A stretch of 20,282 nucleotides of DNA from Actinomycetota bacterium (GTDB lineage: Bacteria > Actinomycetota > Actinomycetes > JACCUZ01), in NCBI GenBank assembly GCA_030841195.1, contig JAVEDA010000060.1, positions 1 to 20,282 of the forward strand, given 5' to 3'. Below, piece after piece: positions 15,181 to 20,282 of the stretch. How positions within the stretch are numbered: position 1 is the first letter of the stretch; each line of letters opens with the position of its first letter. Both the position numbers and the translations under genes were made by a program. Under the pieces are notes generated by a model. It worked only from the letters and a program-made list of their open reading frames with translations, did not search any database and was not told the DNA's origin.

Positions 15181-15666
15181 GTGAGGTTCCGACGCCGCGA
15201 CCGCCTGCCCGACGAGGTGCGCGACGCCCTGCCGACCGAGCTCGGTGAACGAGTCCTCGCGGCCGGGCGGACCACCGACGGCACCTGGGTGGTGGCGACC
15301 GACCGGGCGCTGATCGACAGCGGGCGACGCACCCCGTGGACCGATGTCGTGCACGCCCAGTGGTACGACGAGGAGCAGGTGCTGGCCGTGGACCTGCTAC
15401 CGGGGGGCGAGCCGTCTTACCGGCTAGCCGTCGCCGACCCCGGTCGGGTGCCCGAGACCGTGCACGAGCGGGTGATGGCCAGCATCGTGCTGAGCCGCCG
15501 GGTGGCGCTGGCCGGTGGGGGAGCACGGCTGGTGGCCCGCCGTGGTGACGGGTCGGGGGAGATGGTCTGGCAGGTGGTGGCCGACGAGGGCGTCGACCTG
15601 GCCGACCCGGCGGTGCGGGAGCGGGTGGACGCGGCCCTGGCCGACCTGCAGGCTGAGCTCGGCTGA
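15181..15666 (+). CDS. Conserved-looking hypothetical protein (161 aa)
   Basis: I do not recognise a named family. The 161-residue protein starts RFRRRDRLPDEVRDALP, has an alternation of short hydrophobic strands (LGERVLAAGRTTDGTWVVAT, VVHAQWYDEEQVLAVDLL, SYRLAVADPGR) that suggests a beta-rich, PH-like fold, and ends in a helical segment DPAVRERVDAALADLQAEL. There is no signal peptide, membrane segment or cysteine. GTG at 15181 is supported by the TAGCCT box; codon third positions are almost all G or C across the frame, as expected for a real gene here. It follows the sigma gene after 29 nt with its own promoter and converges on topoisomerase IB. Confidence 0.8.
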   Translation: MRFRRRDRLPDEVRDALPTELGERVLAAGRTTDGTWVVATDRALIDSGRRTPWTDVVHAQWYDEEQVLAVDLLPGGEPSYRLAVADPGRVPETVHERVMASIVLSRRVALAGGGARLVARRGDGSGEMVWQVVADEGVDLADPAVRERVDAALADLQAELG

Positions 15667-15677
15667 CGCCGGCTCAG
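15653..15677. terminator. Hairpin between convergent genes (161-aa protein / topoisomerase IB)
   Basis: CTGAGC (15653-15658), bulged T, CGGC, loop TGAC, GCCG, GCTCAG (15672-15677): ten base pairs. It contains both stop codons, plus-strand TGA at 15664-15666 and minus-strand TGA at 15676-15674. No U-tract on either side. A candidate bidirectional terminator. Confidence 0.45.
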
Positions 15678-16747
15678 GCTGCCTTGGCCTTGACCGGTGA
15701 CACCGGCTTGCGCCGGCCGGACGCCTTGGCTGGCTTGCGCAGCAGCCGCAGGACGGCCGCCTCGACCATGCCATGGGTGGCCGGCTGGCCGAAGCTGCCC
15801 TCCGCACCGAGGCGCTCCAGCGACGTCGCGATGGTGGAGCCGTCGTCGTACAGGTCGATGACCCGCGGGTCGATGTAGGACGACCGGCAGACCGCCGGGG
15901 TGTTGCCGAGGTACTCCGCGACCTCTTTCACCACCCGGTTGACCGCGCGCTTGCGGGCGCTCTCGGAGGTCGGCGCCCCGGTGGACACAGCGAGGCCGAC
16001 TGCGGTCAGCACCGTCGCATGCCAGGTGCGGAAGTCCTTGGCACTCACGTCCGCGCCCAGCACGTCGCGGAGGTAAGCGTTGATGTCGGCACTGCTGATG
16101 TCGTGCCAGCCGGACCGGTCCTTGTAGGCGAGCAGCTCGCGGCTGGTGTCGTCCCTGGCGAGCAGCGCGACGACGACCTTGCGGACGCTCGGGTCGACGA
16201 CCGACTGCACGCGCTTCTTGCCGCTCTTGGCGGTGTAGTCGAACACGACCAGGTCGCCGGTCACCGTGACGTGCTTGCGACGCATCGTGGCCAGGCCGAA
16301 GGTGCCGTTCTCCTCGGCGTACGACTCGCCGCCGACCCGGAAGAAGCCCAGGTCGAGCAGGCGGAACGCGGCGGCCAGCACCCGGTCGCGGGTCATGCCG
16401 CGCTGGCCAAGGTGCTCGACGACCCGCTCCCGGGCCTTCGGCAGGCGTTGGGCGAAGGTCAGCACCCGCTGGTGCTTCTCGGCGTCGCGCTGCACCCGCC
16501 ACTCGTCGTGGTAGCGGTACTGCCGGCGACCGGCTGCGTCGGTGCCGACCGCCTGGATGTGGCCGCGCGGATGCGGACAGATCCAGACGTCGTTCCACGC
16601 CGGTGGGATCACCAGGTCGGCGATCCGCTGGAGCACCACCGGGTCGTCGACCCTGCTGCCGTCGGCCGCCTGGTAGCTGAAGCCGCGGCCGCGGCGGATC
16701 CGGGCGATGCCCGGACCGGCGCAGTCGACCCGTCGAAGTCGGGCCAC
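15674..16747 (-). CDS. DNA topoisomerase IB (poxvirus/bacterial type)
   Basis: 357 residues. Type IB topoisomerases relax supercoils by a transient 3'-phosphotyrosyl bond and need no ATP. The N-terminal domain (about 1-90) has the bacterial TopIB motifs GFSYQAADG, LVIPPAWNDVWICPHPRGHIQAVGTD and GRRQYRYH. The catalytic domain has Arg137 (FFRVGGESYAEENGTFGL), the lysine loop YTAKSGKKRV, Arg240 and His243 (DFRTWHAT), and the nucleophile Tyr291 (CRSSYIDPRVI). A basic, proline-rich tail ends the protein. GTG at 16747 is chosen because AAGGAG lies 6 nt upstream. The YtxH-like gene lies 25 nt upstream on the same strand, so the two are probably co-transcribed. All five catalytic positions appear to be present. 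Confidence 0.95.
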   Translation of the reverse strand: MARLRRVDCAGPGIARIRRGRGFSYQAADGSRVDDPVVLQRIADLVIPPAWNDVWICPHPRGHIQAVGTDAAGRRQYRYHDEWRVQRDAEKHQRVLTFAQRLPKARERVVEHLGQRGMTRDRVLAAAFRLLDLGFFRVGGESYAEENGTFGLATMRRKHVTVTGDLVVFDYTAKSGKKRVQSVVDPSVRKVVVALLARDDTSRELLAYKDRSGWHDISSADINAYLRDVLGADVSAKDFRTWHATVLTAVGLAVSTGAPTSESARKRAVNRVVKEVAEYLGNTPAVCRSSYIDPRVIDLYDDGSTIATSLERLGAEGSFGQPATHGMVEAAVLRLLRKPAKASGRRKPVSPVKAKAA

Positions 16748-16772
16748 CCGACGCTCCTTCCCCCGGCCTAGG

Positions 16773-17072
16773 TCAGGCCCGCTGACCGTTGGTGGCGCCC
16801 GCCCCGTTGGTAGCGGGCGCGGTGCTAGCGGCGAGCCAGGCCGGCTTCTTCTCGCCGAGCTTGTCGCCGAGGGTTGCGGTGGCCTTGTCCTTGGCCGTGC
16901 TCAGGGCGTCCCCGGCCTGGTGCTGCAGCGTCGAGGCGGTCGACTGAACGGCAGGGTTGGCCATGAAGCTGCGGGCGGCCTGGCGGATCTGCTCGTAGCG
17001 TGCGCGCCCGGCCCGCGAGCCGAGCACGTACCCCGTGGCGAAGCCGAGGGCGAAGGTGGCCTTGGTGCGCAT
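16773..17072 (-). CDS. YtxH-like small membrane-anchored protein
   Basis: 99 residues. The start RTKATFALGFATGYVLGSRAG is the glycine-rich single membrane segment with GY.LGSRAGR that marks YtxH-like proteins in actinobacteria, followed by an amphipathic helix RARYEQIRQAARSFMANPAV and a low-complexity Ala/Lys/Thr region. Such proteins sit in the cell membrane and are often stress-induced; the molecular role is not known. ATG at 17072 is chosen because GGGAG lies 5-6 nt upstream and the membrane segment starts there; the longer frame upstream is not supported. Upstream of topoisomerase IB on the same strand; functional link unknown. Confidence 0.82.
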   Translation of the reverse strand: MRTKATFALGFATGYVLGSRAGRARYEQIRQAARSFMANPAVQSTASTLQHQAGDALSTAKDKATATLGDKLGEKKPAWLAASTAPATNGAGATNGQRA

Positions 17073-17145
17073 GTCTGCTCCCGTTGATCTTCCGGTGGCG
17101 TTCCCTGCGGCCTCTACCCGGGCGCGTCCGGCCGACACCTTGCGC

Positions 17146-17151
17146 TAGCCT
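17146..17151 (+). promoter_or_regulatory. Candidate -10 (TAGCCT) for the tRNA pair
   Basis: TAGCCT, identical to the box at 15169, lies about 34 nt before the tRNA-Asn 5' end, which would leave a leader of roughly 27 nt for RNase P to remove. No clear -35. Weak inference. Confidence 0.3.
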
Positions 17152-17184
17152 GTACGGGCTCGGTGGGACCATGGTCCGCCACCT

Positions 17185-17257
17185 TCCCGCATAGCTCAAT
17201 TGGCAGAGCAGCCGGCTGTTAACCGGCAGGTTTCTGGTTCGAGTCCAGATGCGGGAG
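17185..17257 (+). tRNA. tRNA-Asn (anticodon GTT)
   Basis: A complete cloverleaf: acceptor TCCCGCA/TGCGGGA, D arm GCTC..GAGC, anticodon stem GCCGG/CCGGC around loop CTGTTAA with anticodon GTT at 17218-17220, T arm TCTGG-TTCGAGT-CCAGA, discriminator G. CCA is not encoded (GCT follows). Reads asparagine codons AAC and AAU. Confidence 0.96.
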
Positions 17258-17300
17258 CTCCTCGCTCGTACGGCGGCTGGCGACCGCCGCACCGGCGTCC

Positions 17301-17377
17301 GGGGTGGTAGCTCAGCCGGTTAGAGCAGGGGACTCATAATCCCTCGGTCGCGGGTTCGAGTCCCGCCCACCCCACCA
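17301..17377 (+). tRNA. tRNA-Met (anticodon CAT), CCA encoded
   Basis: Acceptor GGGGTGG/CCACCCC, D arm GCTC..GAGC, anticodon stem GGGGA/TCCCT around CTCATAA with CAT at 17335-17337, T arm GCGGG-TTCGAGT-CCCGC, discriminator A and encoded CCA (17375-17377). It has a fully paired first acceptor base pair, so it is not an initiator. A CAT tRNA could also be the lysidine-modified tRNA-Ile2; elongator Met is judged more likely but identity elements cannot settle it by eye. Confidence 0.9.
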
Positions 17378-17390
17378 CAAATCTGTATTA

Positions 17391-17480
17391 CTTCGGTTGA
17401 TGCGTGACATTCGGCCTTCGGTTGATGGGTTACACGTCTTCGGCTGATGGTTGACAGCTACTTCGGCTGATTCTTGACAC
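17391..17480 (+). repeat. Four ~20-bp direct repeats at the IS left end
   Basis: Copies start at 17391, 17416, 17438 and 17461 (spacing 25, 22 and 23 bp, about two helical turns): CTTCGGTTGATGCGTGACAT, CTTCGGTTGATGGGTTACAC, CTTCGGCTGATGGTTGACAG, CTTCGGCTGATTCTTGACAC. The shared pattern is CTTCGGYTGATNNNTNACA. The innermost copy reaches to 9 nt before the transposase ATG, so bound transposase could also repress its own transcription. Confidence 0.85.
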
Positions 17481-17488
17481 TCCCTGGT

Positions 17489-18682
17489 ATGAGGGAGTTG
17501 AGCGTGGCTGAGCAGCGGTATCGGGCGGTTCTCGAGGTGATCTCGGAGGGCCGGACCGTGAAGGAAGTGGCGTCTCAGTGGGGGGTGAGCCGTCAGACGT
17601 TGCACGGCTGGCTGGCCCGGTATGAGGCCGAGGGTCTGGAGGGGTTGGCGGACCGGTCGCACCGACCGGCTGGCTGTCCGCACCAGATGCCGGCGTCGGT
17701 GGAGGCGGCGGTGCTGGAGCTACGGCGGCAGCGGCCCTATTGGGGTCCGCGGCGGATCGCGCTTGAGTTCGGGCGCCGGAAGGTGGTGCCGCTGCCGTCG
17801 GAGTCGGCGATCTACCGGTGTCTGGTGCGGGCCGGGGTGATCGACCCGGGTCTGCGGCGGCGCCGGGGCGAGTCGTTTCGTCGGTGGGAGCGGGCCCGGC
17901 CGATGGAGTTGTGGCAGATGGATGTGGTGGGCGGGTTCGCGTTGGCCGACGGGTCGACCGCGAAGGCGCTGACCGGGGTGGATGACCATTCCCGGTTCTG
18001 CGTGTCGGCGCGGTTGATGCCGAAGGAGCGCACCCAGGCCGTGTGTGACGGTCTGGCGGCGGCGATGCGCTGCCACGGTGTCCCGGAGCAGATCCTGACC
18101 GACAACGGGAAGGTGTTCACCGGCCGGTTCGGTCACCCGCCGGTGGAGGTGCTCTTCGACCGGATCTGCCGGGAGAACGGGGTCGAGCACCTGCTGACCG
18201 CGCCGCGGTCACCGACCACCACCGGGAAGATCGAGCGGTTCCACCGGTCGTTGCGAGCCGAGTTCGACACCGCCCGGGTGTTCACCAGTCTGGCGGCCGC
18301 CCAGGCCGCGTTGGACGAGTGGGTGGGCTACTACAACACCCAGCGCCCGCACCAGGGCATCGGGGACGCCACCCCGGCGAGCAGGTTCCTGCCCGAGGCC
18401 GGTGACCAGGGTGGGGTGGTGGCGCGGATCCCGGTCCAGCGCCGCCCCGAGCGTCCCGGCGAGACCTGGGTGTCGCGCAAGGTCACCAGCAACGGGGTGG
18501 TCTGCGTGGGCTGGCAGCTGGTCAGCCTCGGCAAGCACCGGGCCGGTTCCCGGGCCGACGTCCTGGTCACCGACGGGCTGCTGCAGTTCTGGATCGGCGG
18601 CGAACTTCTCAAGACCGTGGCCCGGGACAACGACAAGCCGATCCGCAACAAGCACGCCGCAGGCACCAGCCCGCGGCCCTAA
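17489..18682 (+). CDS. IS481 family transposase
   Basis: 397 residues. Two N-terminal helix-turn-helix segments (EVASQWGVSRQTLHGWLARY at about 27-45 and the LELRRQRPYWGPRRIALEF region) bind the element ends. The RNase H-like DDE catalytic core has Asp145 (LWQMDVVGGF), Asp205 (ILTDNGKVFTGRFG) and Glu249 (TTTGKIERFHRSLR), then YYNTQRPHQGIG. A C-terminal beta-rich domain (about 310-385, VSRKVTSNGVVCVGWQLVSL and LLQFWIGGELLKTV) is usual in this group. No frameshift or stop is seen, so the gene looks functional. ATG at 17489 has no ribosome-binding site; GTG at 17504 has GGGAG 6 nt upstream and may be the true start, giving 392 residues. Confidence 0.95.
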   Translation: MRELSVAEQRYRAVLEVISEGRTVKEVASQWGVSRQTLHGWLARYEAEGLEGLADRSHRPAGCPHQMPASVEAAVLELRRQRPYWGPRRIALEFGRRKVVPLPSESAIYRCLVRAGVIDPGLRRRRGESFRRWERARPMELWQMDVVGGFALADGSTAKALTGVDDHSRFCVSARLMPKERTQAVCDGLAAAMRCHGVPEQILTDNGKVFTGRFGHPPVEVLFDRICRENGVEHLLTAPRSPTTTGKIERFHRSLRAEFDTARVFTSLAAAQAALDEWVGYYNTQRPHQGIGDATPASRFLPEAGDQGGVVARIPVQRRPERPGETWVSRKVTSNGVVCVGWQLVSLGKHRAGSRADVLVTDGLLQFWIGGELLKTVARDNDKPIRNKHAAGTSPRP

Positions 18683-18695
18683 TCTCACAACTGGA

Positions 18696-18740
18696 GTGTC
18701 AAGGATCAACCGAACACGATCCGTCAAGGATCAACCGAAG
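18696..18740 (-). repeat. Two ~20-bp inverted copies of the IS end repeat at the right end
   Basis: GTGTCAAGGATCAACCGAAC (18696-18715) and CGTCAAGGATCAACCGAAG (18722-18740). Their reverse complements read TTCGGTTGATCCTTGACAC and CTTCGGTTGATCCTTGACG, matching the left-end repeats. The inner copy pairs with the innermost left copy over 23 bp (CTTCGG..TTGACACTCC type). The outer copy forms the right terminus. Confidence 0.85.
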
Positions 18741-18815
18741 GCCTACAGGGGCACCAAATGTGATCGCGCGGGGCGGCAACGGCTTGCGCAGGCCCCGCGA
18801 CGGGCATCGGCAGTC

Positions 18816-19196
18816 ATGGACGAGACGTGGGACCTCTGGATACCTGACGTGGGTGCGACCGGGCTGTCCTTCGCCCGCACCGTGGTCGACGGGACGGCCG
18901 CGCGCGACCGGGTGCTGGTGCACGCGGCGCCGCCGAAGCTCGAGGTCACCGTTCGGGGCGAGGACGGTGCCGTGGTCGCCACCGGCACAGATCTGCAGCG
19001 CGGCGCACCAGGCCCGATGACCTACCTGGTGCGCTCCGGCGACCAGGTCCGGCTCGAGGACGGCTGGCCCACCGACGGGGACCTCGGTCGACTCGTCATC
19101 CTGCCCGGCGGCGAGACCGGCGTCCTCGTGCAGTGGTGGCACGCCGACGACAAGTCCGAGTGGCGCTGGCAGGTGGAGTTCACCAACCACGTCTGA
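18816..19196 (+). CDS. Conserved-looking actinobacterial hypothetical protein (126 aa)
   Basis: I do not know a function for this 126-residue soluble protein. It opens DETWDLWIPDVGATGLSFAR, continues with strand-like segments (DRVLVHAAPPKLEVTVRGED, PMTYLVRSGDQVRLEDGWP) and ends GVLVQWWHADDKSEWRWQVE-FTNHV, a tryptophan-rich tail. I recall similar proteins in many actinobacteria annotated only as hypothetical. There is no signal peptide, cysteine or membrane segment. ATG at 18816 is the first in-frame ATG giving the DETWDLWIPD start. The IS right end lies only about 68 bp upstream, so its original promoter may have been separated or replaced. It precedes the protease gene by 176 bp. Confidence 0.82.
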   Translation: MDETWDLWIPDVGATGLSFARTVVDGTAARDRVLVHAAPPKLEVTVRGEDGAVVATGTDLQRGAPGPMTYLVRSGDQVRLEDGWPTDGDLGRLVILPGGETGVLVQWWHADDKSEWRWQVEFTNHV

Positions 19197-19241
19197 CAGG
19201 GGCGCCACGAACGCGGGCAAGAAGGGCGATTTGAGCATTTC

Positions 19242-19268
19242 TTGACGTTTTGGACGAGATCTTATGGC
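19242..19268 (+). promoter_or_regulatory. Weak candidate promoter for the secreted protease
   Basis: TTGACG (19242-19247) is a good -35, but the best -10, TATGGC (19263-19268), sits at a short 15-bp spacing. It lies in an AT-richer patch of the 176-bp gap before the protease gene. Uncertain. Confidence 0.3.
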
Positions 19269-19279
19269 AGGCTCCCTGG

Positions 19280-19295
19280 CCGAGGGATCGGCCCC
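19280..19295 (+). other. Small hairpin in the protease leader
   Basis: GGCCGA-GGGA-TCGGCC forms a six-base-pair stem closed by a GNRA-type tetraloop (GGGA), about 80 nt before the protease start codon. It could stabilise the leader RNA. No known riboswitch is recognised. Confidence 0.35.
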
Positions 19296-19372
19296 GGTCG
19301 ACGGCGGAACGCGGCGCACCCGGGGCGGTCTTGCCGCGGCGCGCTCGCGCCATCACGTGCTCAGGAGGATCC

Positions 19373-20251
19373 GTGTCGACCACACCCCGTCCATCCCATC
19401 GCTCCGTGAAGATCGCCCGGCTCGGCGCCGTCGTCATCGGCCTGATAGCCACGCTTGCGTTGATCTTGCCCTCGGCGGCGCCGGCGGCCACCCGACAGGT
19501 CAGCAAGGGCCAGCTGGCGGCAGCCAGCACGGCGGTCGAGAAGTCGGGCGTCGATGGCGTTGCCTGGTACGTGGACGCGGCCGCCAACCGGGTCGTGGTG
19601 ACGGCCGACAGCTCCGTGTCCGCTGACGACGTGGCCACCATCAAGCGACAGGCCGGCACCGCCGCGAGCGCTATCCGGATCGGGCGGGCGACAGGTGCGT
19701 TCCGTCCGCTGGTCTCGGCCGGCGACGCCATCTACGGCACCCGCTACCGCTGCTCTCTGGGGTTCAACGTGGTCAGCGGGAGCACGTACTACTTCCTGAC
19801 CGCCGGGCACTGCGGGAAGTCCGAGAAGAACTGGTGGACGAGCGCGAACCGCAGCACGCTGATCGGCCCGACCATCGGCTACAGCTTCCCCGACAACGAC
19901 TACTCGCTCGTGCGCTACGACAACACGACTCTGACCCACCCCGGTGGCTTCACGGTCGCCGACGCGGTCGTCGGCGAGACGGTCACGCGGAAGGGCTCGA
20001 CCACGGGCGTCCACAGCGGCCGGGTGACCGCGCTCAACGTCACGGTGCGCTACCAGGGCGGCGGCACGGTCCGGGGAATGATCCAGACCACCGTCTGCGC
20101 CGAGCCGGGCGACTCGGGTGGCCCGCTGTACGACGGGACGAAGGCGCTCGGTCTCACCTCCGGCGGCAGTGGTGACTGCAAGACCGGTGGGACGACCTTC
20201 TTCCAGCCTGTCCGCGAGGCGGCCAACGCCTATGGCGTCACCATCTACTGA
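19373..20251 (+). CDS. Secreted S1-family serine protease (streptogrisin / alpha-lytic type)
   Basis: 292 residues, a chymotrypsin-fold endopeptidase made as an exported zymogen. Residues 1-39 form a signal peptide (RSVKIAR, hydrophobic core LGAVVIGLIATLALIL, then PSAAPAA). Residues about 40-114 are a short prodomain with VDGVAWYVDAAANRVVVTAD, the last repeat unit typical of alpha-lytic-type propeptides. The mature part begins near GDAIYGTRYRCSLGF. The triad is His146 (TAGHC), Asp176 (NDYSLVRYD) and Ser248 (EPGDSGGP); Cys127-Cys147 and Cys242-Cys269 should form disulphides. GTG at 19373 follows AGGAGG at 19363-19368; the frame upstream lacks a sensible start. No C-terminal binding domain. Lone gene at the window end, probably degrading external protein. 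Confidence 0.95.
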   Translation: MSTTPRPSHRSVKIARLGAVVIGLIATLALILPSAAPAATRQVSKGQLAAASTAVEKSGVDGVAWYVDAAANRVVVTADSSVSADDVATIKRQAGTAASAIRIGRATGAFRPLVSAGDAIYGTRYRCSLGFNVVSGSTYYFLTAGHCGKSEKNWWTSANRSTLIGPTIGYSFPDNDYSLVRYDNTTLTHPGGFTVADAVVGETVTRKGSTTGVHSGRVTALNVTVRYQGGGTVRGMIQTTVCAEPGDSGGPLYDGTKALGLTSGGSGDCKTGGTTFFQPVREAANAYGVTIY

Positions 20252-20282
20252 GCGCCCAGGCCTCTCCGACGTGGTGTCGCGG

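Larger units (their letters stand above)
17384..18748 (+). mobile_element. IS481-family insertion sequence, apparently intact (~1.36 kb)
   Basis: The ends are CTGTATTACTTCGGTTGAT (from 17383) and the reverse complement of 18730-18748, CTGTAGGCCTTCGGTTGAT: 16 of 19 identical. The element contains one full-length transposase gene and arrays of about 20-bp end repeats: four at the left, two inverted at the right. I see no convincing target duplication next to these ends, so the exact boundaries are approximate by a few bases. It lies a few bases after the tRNA-Met CCA end. Confidence 0.85.

Noticed and set aside
11704..15526. Long minus-strand open frames opposite the reductase, dnaG and sigma genes
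   Set aside because: Low-complexity translations without motifs; the plus-strand products are unmistakable.
17185..17400. tRNA genes as attachment site of an integrative element
   Set aside because: No integrase and no duplicated tRNA 3' end found downstream; only an IS481 element follows.
17391..17480. Regular direct repeats resembling a mini CRISPR array
   Set aside because: Spacers are only 2-5 nt, copies are degenerate, inverted copies occur at the other IS end, and no cas gene is present; they are IS end repeats.
17312..17683. Minus-strand frame ending GGRDSNPRPRDYESPALTG across tRNA-Met
   Set aside because: This peptide is the well-known spurious translation of the antisense strand of tRNA genes; not a real protein.
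20252..20282. Terminal 31 bases after the protease gene
   Set aside because: No feature can be supported in so short a piece; no hairpin with a U-tract is visible.

Overview
The window is very GC-rich, with leaderless GTG/ATG starts, TANNNT-type -10 boxes and gene families typical of actinobacteria, so it reads as a chromosomal segment of a high-GC actinobacterium. A dgt, dnaG and sigma-70 neighbourhood, an actinobacterial-type PPDK, a poxvirus-type topoisomerase IB and a streptogrisin-like secreted protease all fit. I cannot name the genus from the sequence alone.

Layout. 1-3322 (minus strand): a tightly overlapping set reading P1/DmpA-type aminopeptidase, CocE-family hydrolase, then a DUF998-like membrane protein cut by the window edge. 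3329-4393 (plus): a divergently transcribed acetylpolyamine-amidohydrolase-like deacetylase. A large palindrome (4395-4474) separates it from a plus-strand operon of ppdK, a SanA/YdcF-like DUF218 membrane protein and dgt (4573-9096). A P-loop nucleoside-kinase-like gene converges on dgt (minus). From 9750 to 12000 lie an intergenic region with two inverted repeats, an ArsR regulator coupled to an AHSA1/SRPBCC gene, and a ferredoxin-reductase-type flavoprotein. Then come dnaG, a primary-like sigma factor and a small protein of unknown function, each preceded by a good leaderless -10 box. Topoisomerase IB and a YtxH-like protein follow on the minus strand.

17185-20282: tRNA-Asn and tRNA-Met, an apparently intact IS481-family element inserted just after the tRNA-Met CCA end, a conserved-looking hypothetical gene and a secreted S1 serine protease.

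How the genes fit together: dgt (dNTP pool), dnaG (primer synthesis) and the sigma factor form an informational core. Here dgt is separated from dnaG by four genes (kinase, ArsR, AHSA1, reductase) that look like an accessory insertion. PPDK sets the PEP/pyruvate balance. The minus-strand hydrolase cluster looks catabolic or peptide-processing. I found no CRISPR, phage, toxin-antitoxin or recognisable defence system. The most interesting signals are non-coding: the iterated repeats at the IS ends, the large palindrome, the MITE-like inverted repeat, the ArsR operator and the overlapping divergent -10 elements.
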